DNA of 6,151 nt, taken from contig CAZLGW010000093.1 of the NCBI GenBank assembly GCA_964559125.1, positions 1 to 6,151 on the forward strand, written 5' to 3'. The notes below the pieces were generated by a model. The model saw only the letters and a list, made by a program, of their open reading frames with translations, had not been told where the DNA came from and searched no databases. The translations under genes and the position numbers were made by a program. The stretch is from Ravibacter sp964559125 (GTDB lineage: Bacteria; Bacteroidota; Bacteroidia; Cytophagales; Spirosomataceae). This document shows, one piece after another, positions 1 through 6,100 of this stretch; the first letter of the stretch is position 1, and the number at the start of each line of letters is the position of its first letter.

Positions 1-796
1 GGATCACCCAGTCCCGCCAGGGCCATTGGGTACGGTACCCGTCGTCCTGGTACCCGTAGGAATCCGCATAGCGGGCTATATCGAGCCAATGCACCGACAT
101 TTTTTCACCGTAGGCAGGAGAGCTCAACAACTGGTCGACCACTTTGCTATAGGAAGCTTCAGACCCGTCGAAACTCTCCATCAGCGAAAGTGAAGGCGGA
201 AGGCCCGTCAGATCGAAACAGAGCCGTTTGAGCAACCGTTCTTTATCCGCCGGTTCGTTGGGCTCAAGCCCTGCAGCTTCTATCCTGGCCAGTATAAACC
301 GGTCAATTTCATTGGAAGGCCATTTCTTGTTCCTTACTTCCGGGACTTCAGGTTTTCGGGGAATGCTAAATGCCCAGTGCTCTTCATATTTCGCTCCCTG
401 CCTGATCCATTTTTCGATCAGCGCTATTTCCCCTGGCGCCAGCTTCGCCAGGTGTGAAGAGGGAGGGGGCATGAGCAGGCTCGTATCGGAGGCGGTAATG
501 CGCAGGTAAACCTCTGATGCTTTGGGTTTTCCGGGTACCAAAGCGAATACGCCCGGATTATCCTCCAGCGCTTTAAAAGCAGATTTGGGGTCGTCCAGCC
601 GAAGGTCGGCCTGGCGCTTGTTGGCATCAGGGCCGTGACAGGCAAAGCATTTGTCTGAGAGGATCGGCCGGATATCGAAATTATAGCTTACCAGGTCACC
701 GGCTTTACCTCTCTCTTCCGTCCCCGCATTCTTACCCCTGCAGGCGAAAAAGAATATCCCCGTTACGATGATCCAGAAAAAATGCTTCGCCGGCAT
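1..796 (-). CDS. Planctomycete-type cytochrome c (PSCyt1) plus DUF1549 lipoprotein, partial
   Basis: This reading frame is open from the ATG at 796 to the left edge; 265 N-terminal residues are visible and the rest lies outside. Residues 6-18 are hydrophobic and end in FFFAC, a lipobox-like site with Cys19 as the likely lipidated residue. Residues about 38-112 form a PSCyt1 cytochrome c domain: DIRPILSDKCFACHGPD holds the haem motif CxxCH at 50-54, and Met109 in LLMPPP is the probable distal haem ligand. From about residue 162 the DUF1549 (PSCyt2) domain begins, with EIDRFILARIE, FDLTGLPPS and HWLDIARYADSYGY. Full-length relatives usually run to roughly 800-1100 residues and end in DUF1553. 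The biochemical role is unproven; the family is typical of polysaccharide-degrading Planctomycetes, Verrucomicrobia and Bacteroidota. The gene lies 86 bp downstream of the DUF4838 gene on the same strand. Family assignment is firm, function is not. Confidence 0.93.
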   Translation of the reverse strand, partial: MPAKHFFWIIVTGIFFFACRGKNAGTEERGKAGDLVSYNFDIRPILSDKCFACHGPDANKRQADLRLDDPKSAFKALEDNPGVFALVPGKPKASEVYLRITASDTSLLMPPPSSHLAKLAPGEIALIEKWIRQGAKYEEHWAFSIPRKPEVPEVRNKKWPSNEIDRFILARIEAAGLEPNEPADKERLLKRLCFDLTGLPPSLSLMESFDGSEASYSKVVDQLLSSPAYGEKMSVHWLDIARYADSYGYQDDGYRTQWPWRDWVI

Positions 797-804
797 TGAA
801 CGAG

Positions 805-809
805 CTCCT
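805..809 (-). promoter_or_regulatory. Shine-Dalgarno site for the cytochrome/DUF1549 gene
   Basis: On the minus strand AGGAG lies 8 nt before the ATG at 796, and an in-frame TAA occurs six codons upstream of that ATG. Together these fix the start. A clear Shine-Dalgarno site is notable because none of the other main genes here has an obvious one. Confidence 0.7.
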
Positions 810-882
810 GATTAAGTGATTGCGCAGTTTTATGCAAGTTAAACTTTATGTTGTTCAATTTCAAGCGGGACTCCTGTATGAA

Positions 883-3213
883 TTATATGCTGTCGGGCAG
901 AATTTCAGAGAGGTAGAAACCCCAGCCAAGCTTCAACTGGTCCACTTTTACCAGTACGGCATTGTTGCCTTTTTTAAGCGATACTTCAACGATATCCTGG
1001 TCTACGGCCGCCCTTCTCGAAGACCGGTTGCTTAAAACAAGGCGGTTGTTGATCCAGATTTTAATACCGTCGTTGCTGCCGGCACCGATCCTGACCACCT
1101 TGTCCTCAGGTGCATATATATTGGTATAGGCGTAGGCAACCACGTTTTCGTTGGGAGTAAGCAGCGTTGAGAAGTCGACGTAAGGGACCGGACCTGTTTT
1201 GTGGCGGAACCACCCGAACTGCCCGCCGGCGCCGGTGGAAAAAAGTTGTGTCGTATCAATGTTTTTCTCCGGCTCGTAGGCCTTGTCGAAACCTGTTCGC
1301 TTTTCGTCAGATTCAAACGGTCCGGCTATCCACCATTCCTTGAAAAATTTTTCTGATACCCGGGCTCTTGTGATTAGCGCGTTGATAAGATCGGGCATCG
1401 ATTCGTTTGATCCGAGCGTTTGTATTTCTTTCTCTTTTACAATTTTCCCGAACCGGTCTGCAAGCCTGATGGCCTCTCCCGGGCGGAGGTAGCTTTCGCC
1501 GCCACCAAAAGCTTTGAAGTAGAGTTTTGTAAATAATACGGGCAGATAAGCATCCTCCACTCTTTTGAGAAGTGCCTGGTCGGCGCCTGCAGCGCTTCTT
1601 GCTTCATCGAAAAGCTCATCGGCCCTTGCAATAGTGGCCGGGGTGAGATAAGACACATCGACCGGCGATGACCAGATATTAAAATAAACGGATGTGTCTT
1701 TTACTTGTTCCTGTAAGAGATCGATATACTGTGCTATGGGTTGGGAGGCATTCCCGTACACATTTCCGAGATATTCTTTAATAAGTATGTCGGCGTCCAG
1801 GCTTGCGTCCCACATCAGCTGGGCGAAAACCCAGGCCTTGAGTTCGGAAAACTCTCCGCCTCCTTTCGGCCCGATTATATTGCAGCCTTCTGCATAGAGG
1901 CCGTAGCTCCCTTTTTCCTTAAAGTATTTTACATCTTTCCGGAGGCTTTCAAAGTTAGGGAAAGGCATCAGGTAGAATCCGAAGTCGACGTAATACCCCC
2001 ATACAGTTACATTTTTGGCGATCTGGAGCCATTTGTCAAGCCGCCCGGTGAATTTATTATGGTCTTTGCATCCGTTAATGCCATGTGCGGAGCAATAGTT
2101 GTAGTGACACAATTCCACGAGCACGTTACCGGCAGGTTTTACATGCAAGGGCGGGACTTCAGTATAGGTATAGGCAAACGTATGAATTTTTACATCGGGA
2201 TGGGTCCGTACTACTTCTTCCGATACCTGGTTGATGAAGCGGATCAGTGTTCCGGCCGGGCTGCCTTCATTGTCGTCCACTTTTTTACACCTGTCGCACG
2301 TACAATACCGTTCATTATCGTTCTGGCTTACGGAATAGACGCTCGCGTCCGGCCTGAGCCTTTTCCATTCGAGCACCTTTTCTACGGTAAGCCGAAGCAC
2401 GTCGGGATTGGTCAGGCAGAGCTGCGCATCGTCGGCGGTACGAACCCCGTCGATTTCGGAGAAATATTCCGGGTGGGTTCCGAAGTATTGTTTCGGGGGG
2501 ATGATCAGGTCGAAGGTATGTCCCCGTTCGGGGAATATGACGAAGTTGCCGCCCAGCGAATCGGGAATGGGCATCCTGCTCGGAATGACGCGGTTGTGAA
2601 CTGACCAACCTACTTCGTAAGCCTCTCTCCAGTTGACTTCCCGGTACTGGAAATCAGGCTTTTGACGGTCTTCCGTAGTTCGGAGCAGAATTGTCTTAAG
2701 AGAAGGGATTTTTTCGACAGTCTGTGTATACCACCGGCATCCAAGATGGTCTTTTAGGTATCCGATTACGCCATAGAGTGTGCCCCGCTGCGGTTCGCCG
2801 GCTATGAGGAGCTGCTTTCCGTCGCTGCGTATGATATACTCTTCAGGGCCGAATACTGCAGGGTCGAGTCCGTGCAAAAGGTGTTCGGGGGCTTCCTTAA
2901 AACCCACATAGATGAATCTGGAGCCGTCGCCGGCGGTGCTGACGACAGGCAGACGACATCCGCTGATCCTCTCCAGGTAGGTCTGCAGCTCGGCAGCGGC
3001 GGTCTTTTCCGAAGCAGCGGCTTTGTCTGAAACGAAGATGCTATAGTCGCTTCTGCCGTCTGAAATGAGCGGCGAATCAGGCCGGCACCCTAAGGCCAGG
3101 ACGATCGCCGTCAGCAAAAGAAAGCTGCACGGGGCTTGCCATATCCCGGGATACAGAAATTGTTTGATAAGGAGAGAAGATCTGCGGCGTTTGGCAGAGG
3201 TTAAAAGGGGCAT
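883..3213 (-). CDS. DUF4838 lipoprotein, glycoside-hydrolase-like, with C-terminal beta-sandwich-like domain
   Basis: The predicted protein has 776 residues. A basic N-terminus (KRRR at 8-11) precedes a hydrophobic stretch at about 30-42 ending in LALGC, so Cys43 is the likely lipidated residue. Residues about 55-180 resemble the small alpha/beta domain that precedes the barrel in GH67/GH20-type enzymes (AAAELQTYLERISG at 72-85). Residues about 190-500 match DUF4838: THPEYFSEIDG at 246-256, QNDNERYCTCDRC at 297-309, and WGYYVDFGFYLMPFPN at 405-420. Cysteines at 304, 306, 309, 369, 374 and 382 cluster in this part. Residues about 626-770 look like a separate ligand-binding beta-sandwich (WWIAGPF, GSNDGIKIWINN, KKGNNAVLVKV). 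Catalytic residues and substrate are unknown; a glycan-active role is inference. The start is supported by an in-frame TAA 12 codons upstream, with no ATG, GTG or TTG between. No type IX secretion C-terminal signal is evident. It probably shares a transcript with the cytochrome gene downstream. Confidence 0.9.
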   Translation of the reverse strand: MPLLTSAKRRRSSLLIKQFLYPGIWQAPCSFLLLTAIVLALGCRPDSPLISDGRSDYSIFVSDKAAASEKTAAAELQTYLERISGCRLPVVSTAGDGSRFIYVGFKEAPEHLLHGLDPAVFGPEEYIIRSDGKQLLIAGEPQRGTLYGVIGYLKDHLGCRWYTQTVEKIPSLKTILLRTTEDRQKPDFQYREVNWREAYEVGWSVHNRVIPSRMPIPDSLGGNFVIFPERGHTFDLIIPPKQYFGTHPEYFSEIDGVRTADDAQLCLTNPDVLRLTVEKVLEWKRLRPDASVYSVSQNDNERYCTCDRCKKVDDNEGSPAGTLIRFINQVSEEVVRTHPDVKIHTFAYTYTEVPPLHVKPAGNVLVELCHYNYCSAHGINGCKDHNKFTGRLDKWLQIAKNVTVWGYYVDFGFYLMPFPNFESLRKDVKYFKEKGSYGLYAEGCNIIGPKGGGEFSELKAWVFAQLMWDASLDADILIKEYLGNVYGNASQPIAQYIDLLQEQVKDTSVYFNIWSSPVDVSYLTPATIARADELFDEARSAAGADQALLKRVEDAYLPVLFTKLYFKAFGGGESYLRPGEAIRLADRFGKIVKEKEIQTLGSNESMPDLINALITRARVSEKFFKEWWIAGPFESDEKRTGFDKAYEPEKNIDTTQLFSTGAGGQFGWFRHKTGPVPYVDFSTLLTPNENVVAYAYTNIYAPEDKVVRIGAGSNDGIKIWINNRLVLSNRSSRRAAVDQDIVEVSLKKGNNAVLVKVDQLKLGWGFYLSEILPDSI

Positions 3214-3221
3214 AAATCGGG

Positions 3222-3229
3222 TAAAGGTA
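3222..3229 (-). promoter_or_regulatory. Possible -7 element for the DUF4838 gene
   Basis: The minus strand reads TACCTTTA, one mismatch from the Bacteroidota -7 consensus TAnnTTTG. It lies only 8 bp before the ATG at 3213, so a transcript from here would have almost no leader, and no -33 TTG lies at the right distance. It is half of an inverted repeat with the asd -7 element. Weak call; it may instead be an operator half-site. Confidence 0.25.
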
Positions 3230-3266
3230 GTTTGATGAATATACTGTTACTATTGTTAAATATACC

Positions 3267-3274
3267 TACCTTTG
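3267..3274 (+). promoter_or_regulatory. Bacteroidota-type -7 promoter element for asd
   Basis: TACCTTTG is an exact match to the TAnnTTTG -7 consensus. The -33 region is weak: a CTG at 3244-3246 stands where TTG is expected, with a 20-bp spacer. Transcription would begin near 3280 and leave an A/T-rich leader of about 55 nt before the ATG at 3337. Confidence 0.55.
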
Positions 3275-3336
3275 CGCCGGTTTTTAGAATTTATTCTTTT
3301 CAATTCAATTTTTCACTATTTATTATTTAATGTAAA

Positions 3337-4335
3337 ATGAAAATCGCAGTAGTAGGCGCTACCGGACTGGTTGGTAGTGAGATCCTCAAAGTTCTTGAAG
3401 AACGTAACTTCCCGGTGACCGAGCTGGTACCGGTTGCCTCAGAAAGGTCTGTTGGTAAGGAAGTCACATTCAAGGGCAGGCAGTATAAGGTGGTGGGATT
3501 CGAGGATGCGATAAAGGCCAAACCTGCAATTGCAATTTTTTCGGCCGGAGGAGGGACTTCGTTGGCGCTTGCTCCTAAATTTGCCGAAGCCGGTATTACG
3601 GTTATAGACAATTCTTCTGCGTGGAGGATGGATCCGACCAAAAAGCTGGTCGTACCTGAAATCAACGCCCATACACTGACTCCTGGAGACAAGATCATTG
3701 CCAATCCCAACTGCTCGACTATCCAGATGGTGCTGGTACTGAACCCGCTCCATAAAAAATACGGGGTTAAGAGAGTAGTGGTTTCCACTTATCAGTCGGT
3801 AACGGGTACAGGAAAAGCTGCCGTCGATCAGCTGTTTGCCGAGCGTGCCGGTGATCAGGATGCACCCAGGGTATACCCGCATCCTATCGATCTCAATGTG
3901 CTGCCGCATATCGATGTCTTCCTGGACAACGGTTATACCAAGGAAGAGATGAAAATGACGAACGAGACCAAGAAGATCCTGGGAGATAATACGGTGGCCG
4001 TAACGGCTACGACCGTGCGTATCCCGACGATAGGAGGACACTCCGAATCGGTAAATATAGAGCTGGCCGGCAGTTTTGACCTGGATGAAGTCCGTCAGCT
4101 GCTTGCAGAAGCAGAAGGTGTGGTGTTGCAGGACGACCCGAAAAACGCGGTTTACCCCATGCCCCTGACCGCTCATGGCAAGGACGAAACGTTTGTAGGG
4201 CGTATCCGCCGCGACGAGACCCAGCCTAATACGCTGAACCTCTGGATCGTGGCTGATAACCTGCGTAAGGGAGCTGCGACCAACGCCGTCCAGATTGCGG
4301 AGTATCTTGCCAAAAAAGAGCTGGCTGAAGCGTAG
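3337..4335 (+). CDS. asd: Aspartate-semialdehyde dehydrogenase
   Basis: This cytoplasmic enzyme converts aspartyl-4-phosphate to aspartate-4-semialdehyde using NADPH, the branch point to lysine/diaminopimelate, threonine and methionine. The 332-residue length is normal for the family. The N-terminal Rossmann fold shows VGATGLVGSEIL at 6-17. The active-site loop PNCST at 124-128 carries the catalytic nucleophile Cys126, and GGHSESV at 233-239 carries the general base His235. SAGGGTS at 69-75 and NSSAWRMD at 92-99 are further conserved cofactor and substrate segments. The A/T-rich sequence before the ATG shows no Shine-Dalgarno site, as is usual in this phylum. A -7 element upstream and a strong terminator downstream suggest a single-gene transcript; no lysC, hom or dapA gene is adjacent in the window. 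Nothing is missing or odd. Confidence 0.97.
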   Translation: MKIAVVGATGLVGSEILKVLEERNFPVTELVPVASERSVGKEVTFKGRQYKVVGFEDAIKAKPAIAIFSAGGGTSLALAPKFAEAGITVIDNSSAWRMDPTKKLVVPEINAHTLTPGDKIIANPNCSTIQMVLVLNPLHKKYGVKRVVVSTYQSVTGTGKAAVDQLFAERAGDQDAPRVYPHPIDLNVLPHIDVFLDNGYTKEEMKMTNETKKILGDNTVAVTATTVRIPTIGGHSESVNIELAGSFDLDEVRQLLAEAEGVVLQDDPKNAVYPMPLTAHGKDETFVGRIRRDETQPNTLNLWIVADNLRKGAATNAVQIAEYLAKKELAEA

Positions 4336-4371
4336 CCGTTATTTCCCTGAGAATATACGGACTAATAGTGG

Positions 4372-4413
4372 AAGCGTCTGTAAGCGGTTATCCCGTTTGC
4401 AGGCGCTTTTTTT
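4372..4413 (+). terminator. Intrinsic terminator after asd
   Basis: A 15-bp stem (4373-4387 with 4393-4407) is closed by the 5-nt loop TTATC and is fully paired, with three G-U wobbles in the RNA; A4372 and T4408 can extend it. Seven T residues follow (4407-4413). It lies 37 bp past the asd stop codon and should end the asd transcript, separating it from ubiE. Confidence 0.9.
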
Positions 4414-4472
4414 AATACAGGATCGGAGGGGTCTGCCATGCAATTACAAGCATACTTTTTACTTTTGAGAGC

Positions 4473-4512
4473 GACACAGAGGGCCGCAGAGGAAAAATGA
4501 GGGCCACGGAGG
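4473..4512 (+). repeat. Degenerate 10-bp tandem repeat, four units
   Basis: Four successive 10-bp units each end in GAGG: GACACAGAGG, GCCGCAGAGG, AAAAATGAGG and GCCACGGAGG. The consensus is roughly GCCRCRGAGG and the third unit is the most decayed. The block sits between the asd terminator and the ubiE promoter. It resembles the CACAGAG/CACGGAG-type intergenic repeats seen in many environmental bacteria. No reading frame or hairpin accounts for it, and function is unknown. Confidence 0.6.
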
Positions 4513-4566
4513 TGTGTTTTACAGGCTGGAATTGATGATAAGATTATGAGCCGGAATATGGGAGAA

Positions 4567-4611
4567 ACCTGGTAATACCTGTTATTTTTGCTTTTTTAAG
4601 TTATGAACCTG
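4567..4611 (+). repeat. Three ACCTG boxes phased at 10-bp multiples around the ubiE promoter
   Basis: ACCTG occurs at 4567, 4577 and 4607, offsets of 10 and 30 bp. The first two belong to an 8-of-10 tandem repeat (ACCTGGTAAT, ACCTGTTATT), and the second of these overlaps the predicted -7 element. Same-face spacing would suit a regulator binding the ubiE-porT promoter. This is a sequence observation; no regulator is known. Confidence 0.35.
4583..4590 (+). promoter_or_regulatory. -7 promoter element for ubiE-porT
   Basis: TATTTTTG matches the TAnnTTTG consensus exactly and ends 25 bp before the ubiE ATG, which would leave a leader of about 20 nt. No good TTG is present at the -33 distance; ATG at 4558-4560 is the nearest candidate with a 22-bp spacer. 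Confidence 0.5.
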
Positions 4612-4615
4612 CGTA

Positions 4616-5338
4616 ATGAGCGTTTTACCCTATAAAGACAAAGAGACTTCCAAACGGGAGCAGGTTGAAGAGATGTTTGATAATATCTCTCCCAAATATG
4701 ACCTGCTCAACCATCTTTTAAGCGCAGGCGTCGATGTATACTGGCGGAAAAGGGCCATTTCCTGCCTGAAAGGTCGTCCGGCAAAGGTAATCCTCGATGT
4801 AGCTACGGGGACGGGCGATTTTGCGCTGGAAGCGCTGAAGCTGAAGCCGGAGAAAATAATAGGCGTCGATATTTCGGAAGGGATGCTGAAAGTGGGGGAG
4901 GAGAAAATAAAAAAAGCAGGCTATGAAAACATTATTTCCTTTCAGAAAGCCAGCTCAGAAAGTCTTCCGTTTGCAGACAATTATTTCGACGCCGTCATCG
5001 TTTCGTTTGGAGTACGCAATTTTGACAACCTGGAAAAAGGACTAAGGGAAATGCACCGTGTGATGAATGAGCAGGGAACCTGTGTGGTAATGGAGTTTTC
5101 GAAGCCCCGGTCTTTTCCGTTCAAGCAGTTGTATAATTTTTATTTCAGGAGCATACTACCCCTCATAGGGCGGCTTGTTTCAAAAGACACCTCCGCATAT
5201 ACTTATCTTCCCGATTCGGTCCGGGCATTTCCGGACGGAAGAGAATTCCTGGATATTTTCGAAAGATCGGGTTTTAAAAACACGAAATGCACGCAGTTAA
5301 CATTTGGCATTTGTTCGATTTACATCGGGCACAAATAG
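4616..5338 (+). CDS. ubiE: Demethylmenaquinone methyltransferase (UbiE/MenG)
   Basis: This enzyme transfers a methyl group from S-adenosylmethionine to demethylmenaquinone, the last step of menaquinone synthesis; in Bacteroidota menaquinone is the normal respiratory quinone, so the MenG activity is the relevant one. The 240-residue product is typical in length. EEMFDNISPKYDLLNHLLSA at 18-37 and the following DVYWRKRA are the N-terminal family signature. DVATGTGDF at 61-69 is SAM motif I, and VDISEGM at 84-90 holds the acidic residue that binds the ribose. SFGVRNFDNLEKGLREMHRV at 130-149 and AYTYLPDSVRAFPDG at 194-208 are conserved family segments. The second signature is relaxed, with RVMNEQG where RVLKPGG is usual. 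No Shine-Dalgarno site is seen. Its last 52 bases overlap the porT-family gene. Confidence 0.96.
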   Translation: MSVLPYKDKETSKREQVEEMFDNISPKYDLLNHLLSAGVDVYWRKRAISCLKGRPAKVILDVATGTGDFALEALKLKPEKIIGVDISEGMLKVGEEKIKKAGYENIISFQKASSESLPFADNYFDAVIVSFGVRNFDNLEKGLREMHRVMNEQGTCVVMEFSKPRSFPFKQLYNFYFRSILPLIGRLVSKDTSAYTYLPDSVRAFPDGREFLDIFERSGFKNTKCTQLTFGICSIYIGHK

Positions 5339-6021
5339 TCCTTATATTGTTTTTCCTGCTTTTGGCCGGATGCTTTACGAAGGTCGCTGGACAGGGGAAA
5401 GGGTATGTCAGGAAGCACCTGGAGTTTTATGACGACCGGCCGGTCCATTTCGGGTTCCTCTTCGCAATGCCGGTTACACGTTATTCTGTCAGGACCGACG
5501 ATTCTTATGTGGGCGACAGCACGCTGGCGTTGTATTCCCCGGTTACTACTGCTTTCCGGATGGGGTTTACGATCAGTAAAGTGCTTTCCCCGGAATTCGA
5601 CATCCGGACCACACCTTCGGTGACGCTCTACGGGCGGACCGTTACCTACCAGTATCCTAATCTTAAACAGGACAAAATCAGGGAGTCAACCTGGATCGAA
5701 GTGCCTCTTTTGCTGAAATACAAGTCGAAGCGCCGGGCGAATACCAGGATGTATCTCCTGGCCGGTACGACATTCGGGGTTGAGACAAATGTGAAGAACA
5801 AGGTCAGGTTTGGGGCGGAGCAGCTAAATACCAAAAGAGCAGATATAACGCTGGACTACGGAGTAGGGCTGGAGCGTTTCTTTGAATTCTTCAAGTTTGC
5901 CCCGGAGCTGCGGTTTTCCCACGGCCTGGTCAATATGCTGAACACAACGGGTACAAGGACGATGCCGGGAACTGAGCGGGTCACTACCCATGCCGTTACA
6001 TTATACCTCAACTTTGAATAA
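5287..6021 (+). CDS. porT: PorT-family outer-membrane beta-barrel protein (type IX secretion)
   Basis: PorT (SprT in Flavobacterium) is an outer-membrane beta-barrel protein needed for type IX secretion and, in gliders, motility. The 244-residue length fits. A signal sequence has its hydrophobic core at 17-28. Family-type segments are HFGFLFAMP at 54-62, SPEFDIRTTPSVTLYGRTV at 101-119, ESTWIEVPLLLKYKSKRRAN at 133-152 and FFKFAPELRFSHGLVNML at 201-218. The end, VTLYLNFE, alternates hydrophobic and polar residues as a last barrel strand does. The ATG at 5287 lies inside ubiE in another frame; no later ATG precedes the hydrophobic core, though a TTG at 5311 is possible, so the overlap is probably real and suggests translational coupling. 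LLLAGC places Cys29 in a good lipobox, while VAG|Q after residue 35 is the competing signal peptidase I site. Other type IX genes lie elsewhere. Confidence 0.88.
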   Translation: MHAVNIWHLFDLHRAQIVLILFFLLLAGCFTKVAGQGKGYVRKHLEFYDDRPVHFGFLFAMPVTRYSVRTDDSYVGDSTLALYSPVTTAFRMGFTISKVLSPEFDIRTTPSVTLYGRTVTYQYPNLKQDKIRESTWIEVPLLLKYKSKRRANTRMYLLAGTTFGVETNVKNKVRFGAEQLNTKRADITLDYGVGLERFFEFFKFAPELRFSHGLVNMLNTTGTRTMPGTERVTTHAVTLYLNFE

Positions 6022-6044
6022 AGGTTTAAAAAAAAATAGTGCCG

Positions 6045-6076
6045 TTTGCATTAATAAAAACAAAAGTCCATATTTG
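6045..6076 (+). promoter_or_regulatory. Bacteroidota-type promoter of the tRNA-Val gene
   Basis: TTTG at 6045-6048 is followed, after a 20-bp spacer, by CATATTTG at 6069-6076. This fits TTTG-N19-21-TAnnTTTG with one mismatch in the -7 element. Transcription would start near 6083, about 18 nt before the mature tRNA. No hairpin terminator for porT is visible in 6022-6044, so read-through from porT is also possible. Confidence 0.6.
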
Positions 6077-6100
6077 CACACCGAAACGAAAAACGGTAGC

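Noticed and set aside
26..60. Repeated GGTACC/GGGTAC words near the left edge
   Set aside because: They encode the conserved DUF1549 residues around YGYQDDGYR on the minus strand; repeated Gly-Tyr codons explain them.
797..882. Possible terminator or separate promoter between the DUF4838 and cytochrome genes
   Set aside because: No stable hairpin followed by a T run and no TAnnTTTG match on the minus strand could be found in this gap.
1741..2604. 287-codon plus-strand open frame opposite the DUF4838 gene
   Set aside because: It is antisense to a clearly recognised protein and shows no family features; long antisense frames are common opposite genes of this base composition.
3180..3213. Possible twin-arginine signal (KRRRSSLL) at the DUF4838 N-terminus
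   Set aside because: The residues after the arginines do not fit the Tat consensus well, and the arginines lie about 20 residues before the hydrophobic core. A standard lipoprotein signal ending at Cys43 explains the region.
3439..4176. 245-codon minus-strand open frame opposite asd
   Set aside because: asd is certain on the plus strand, and the antisense translation has no recognisable domain and an unusual residue composition.
4438..4500. A 20-codon reading frame with a GGAGGG site 7 nt upstream
   Set aside because: It runs into the tandem repeat and is made largely of it. It has no recognisable protein features, and Shine-Dalgarno matches are weak evidence in this phylum. Too short to support without conservation data.
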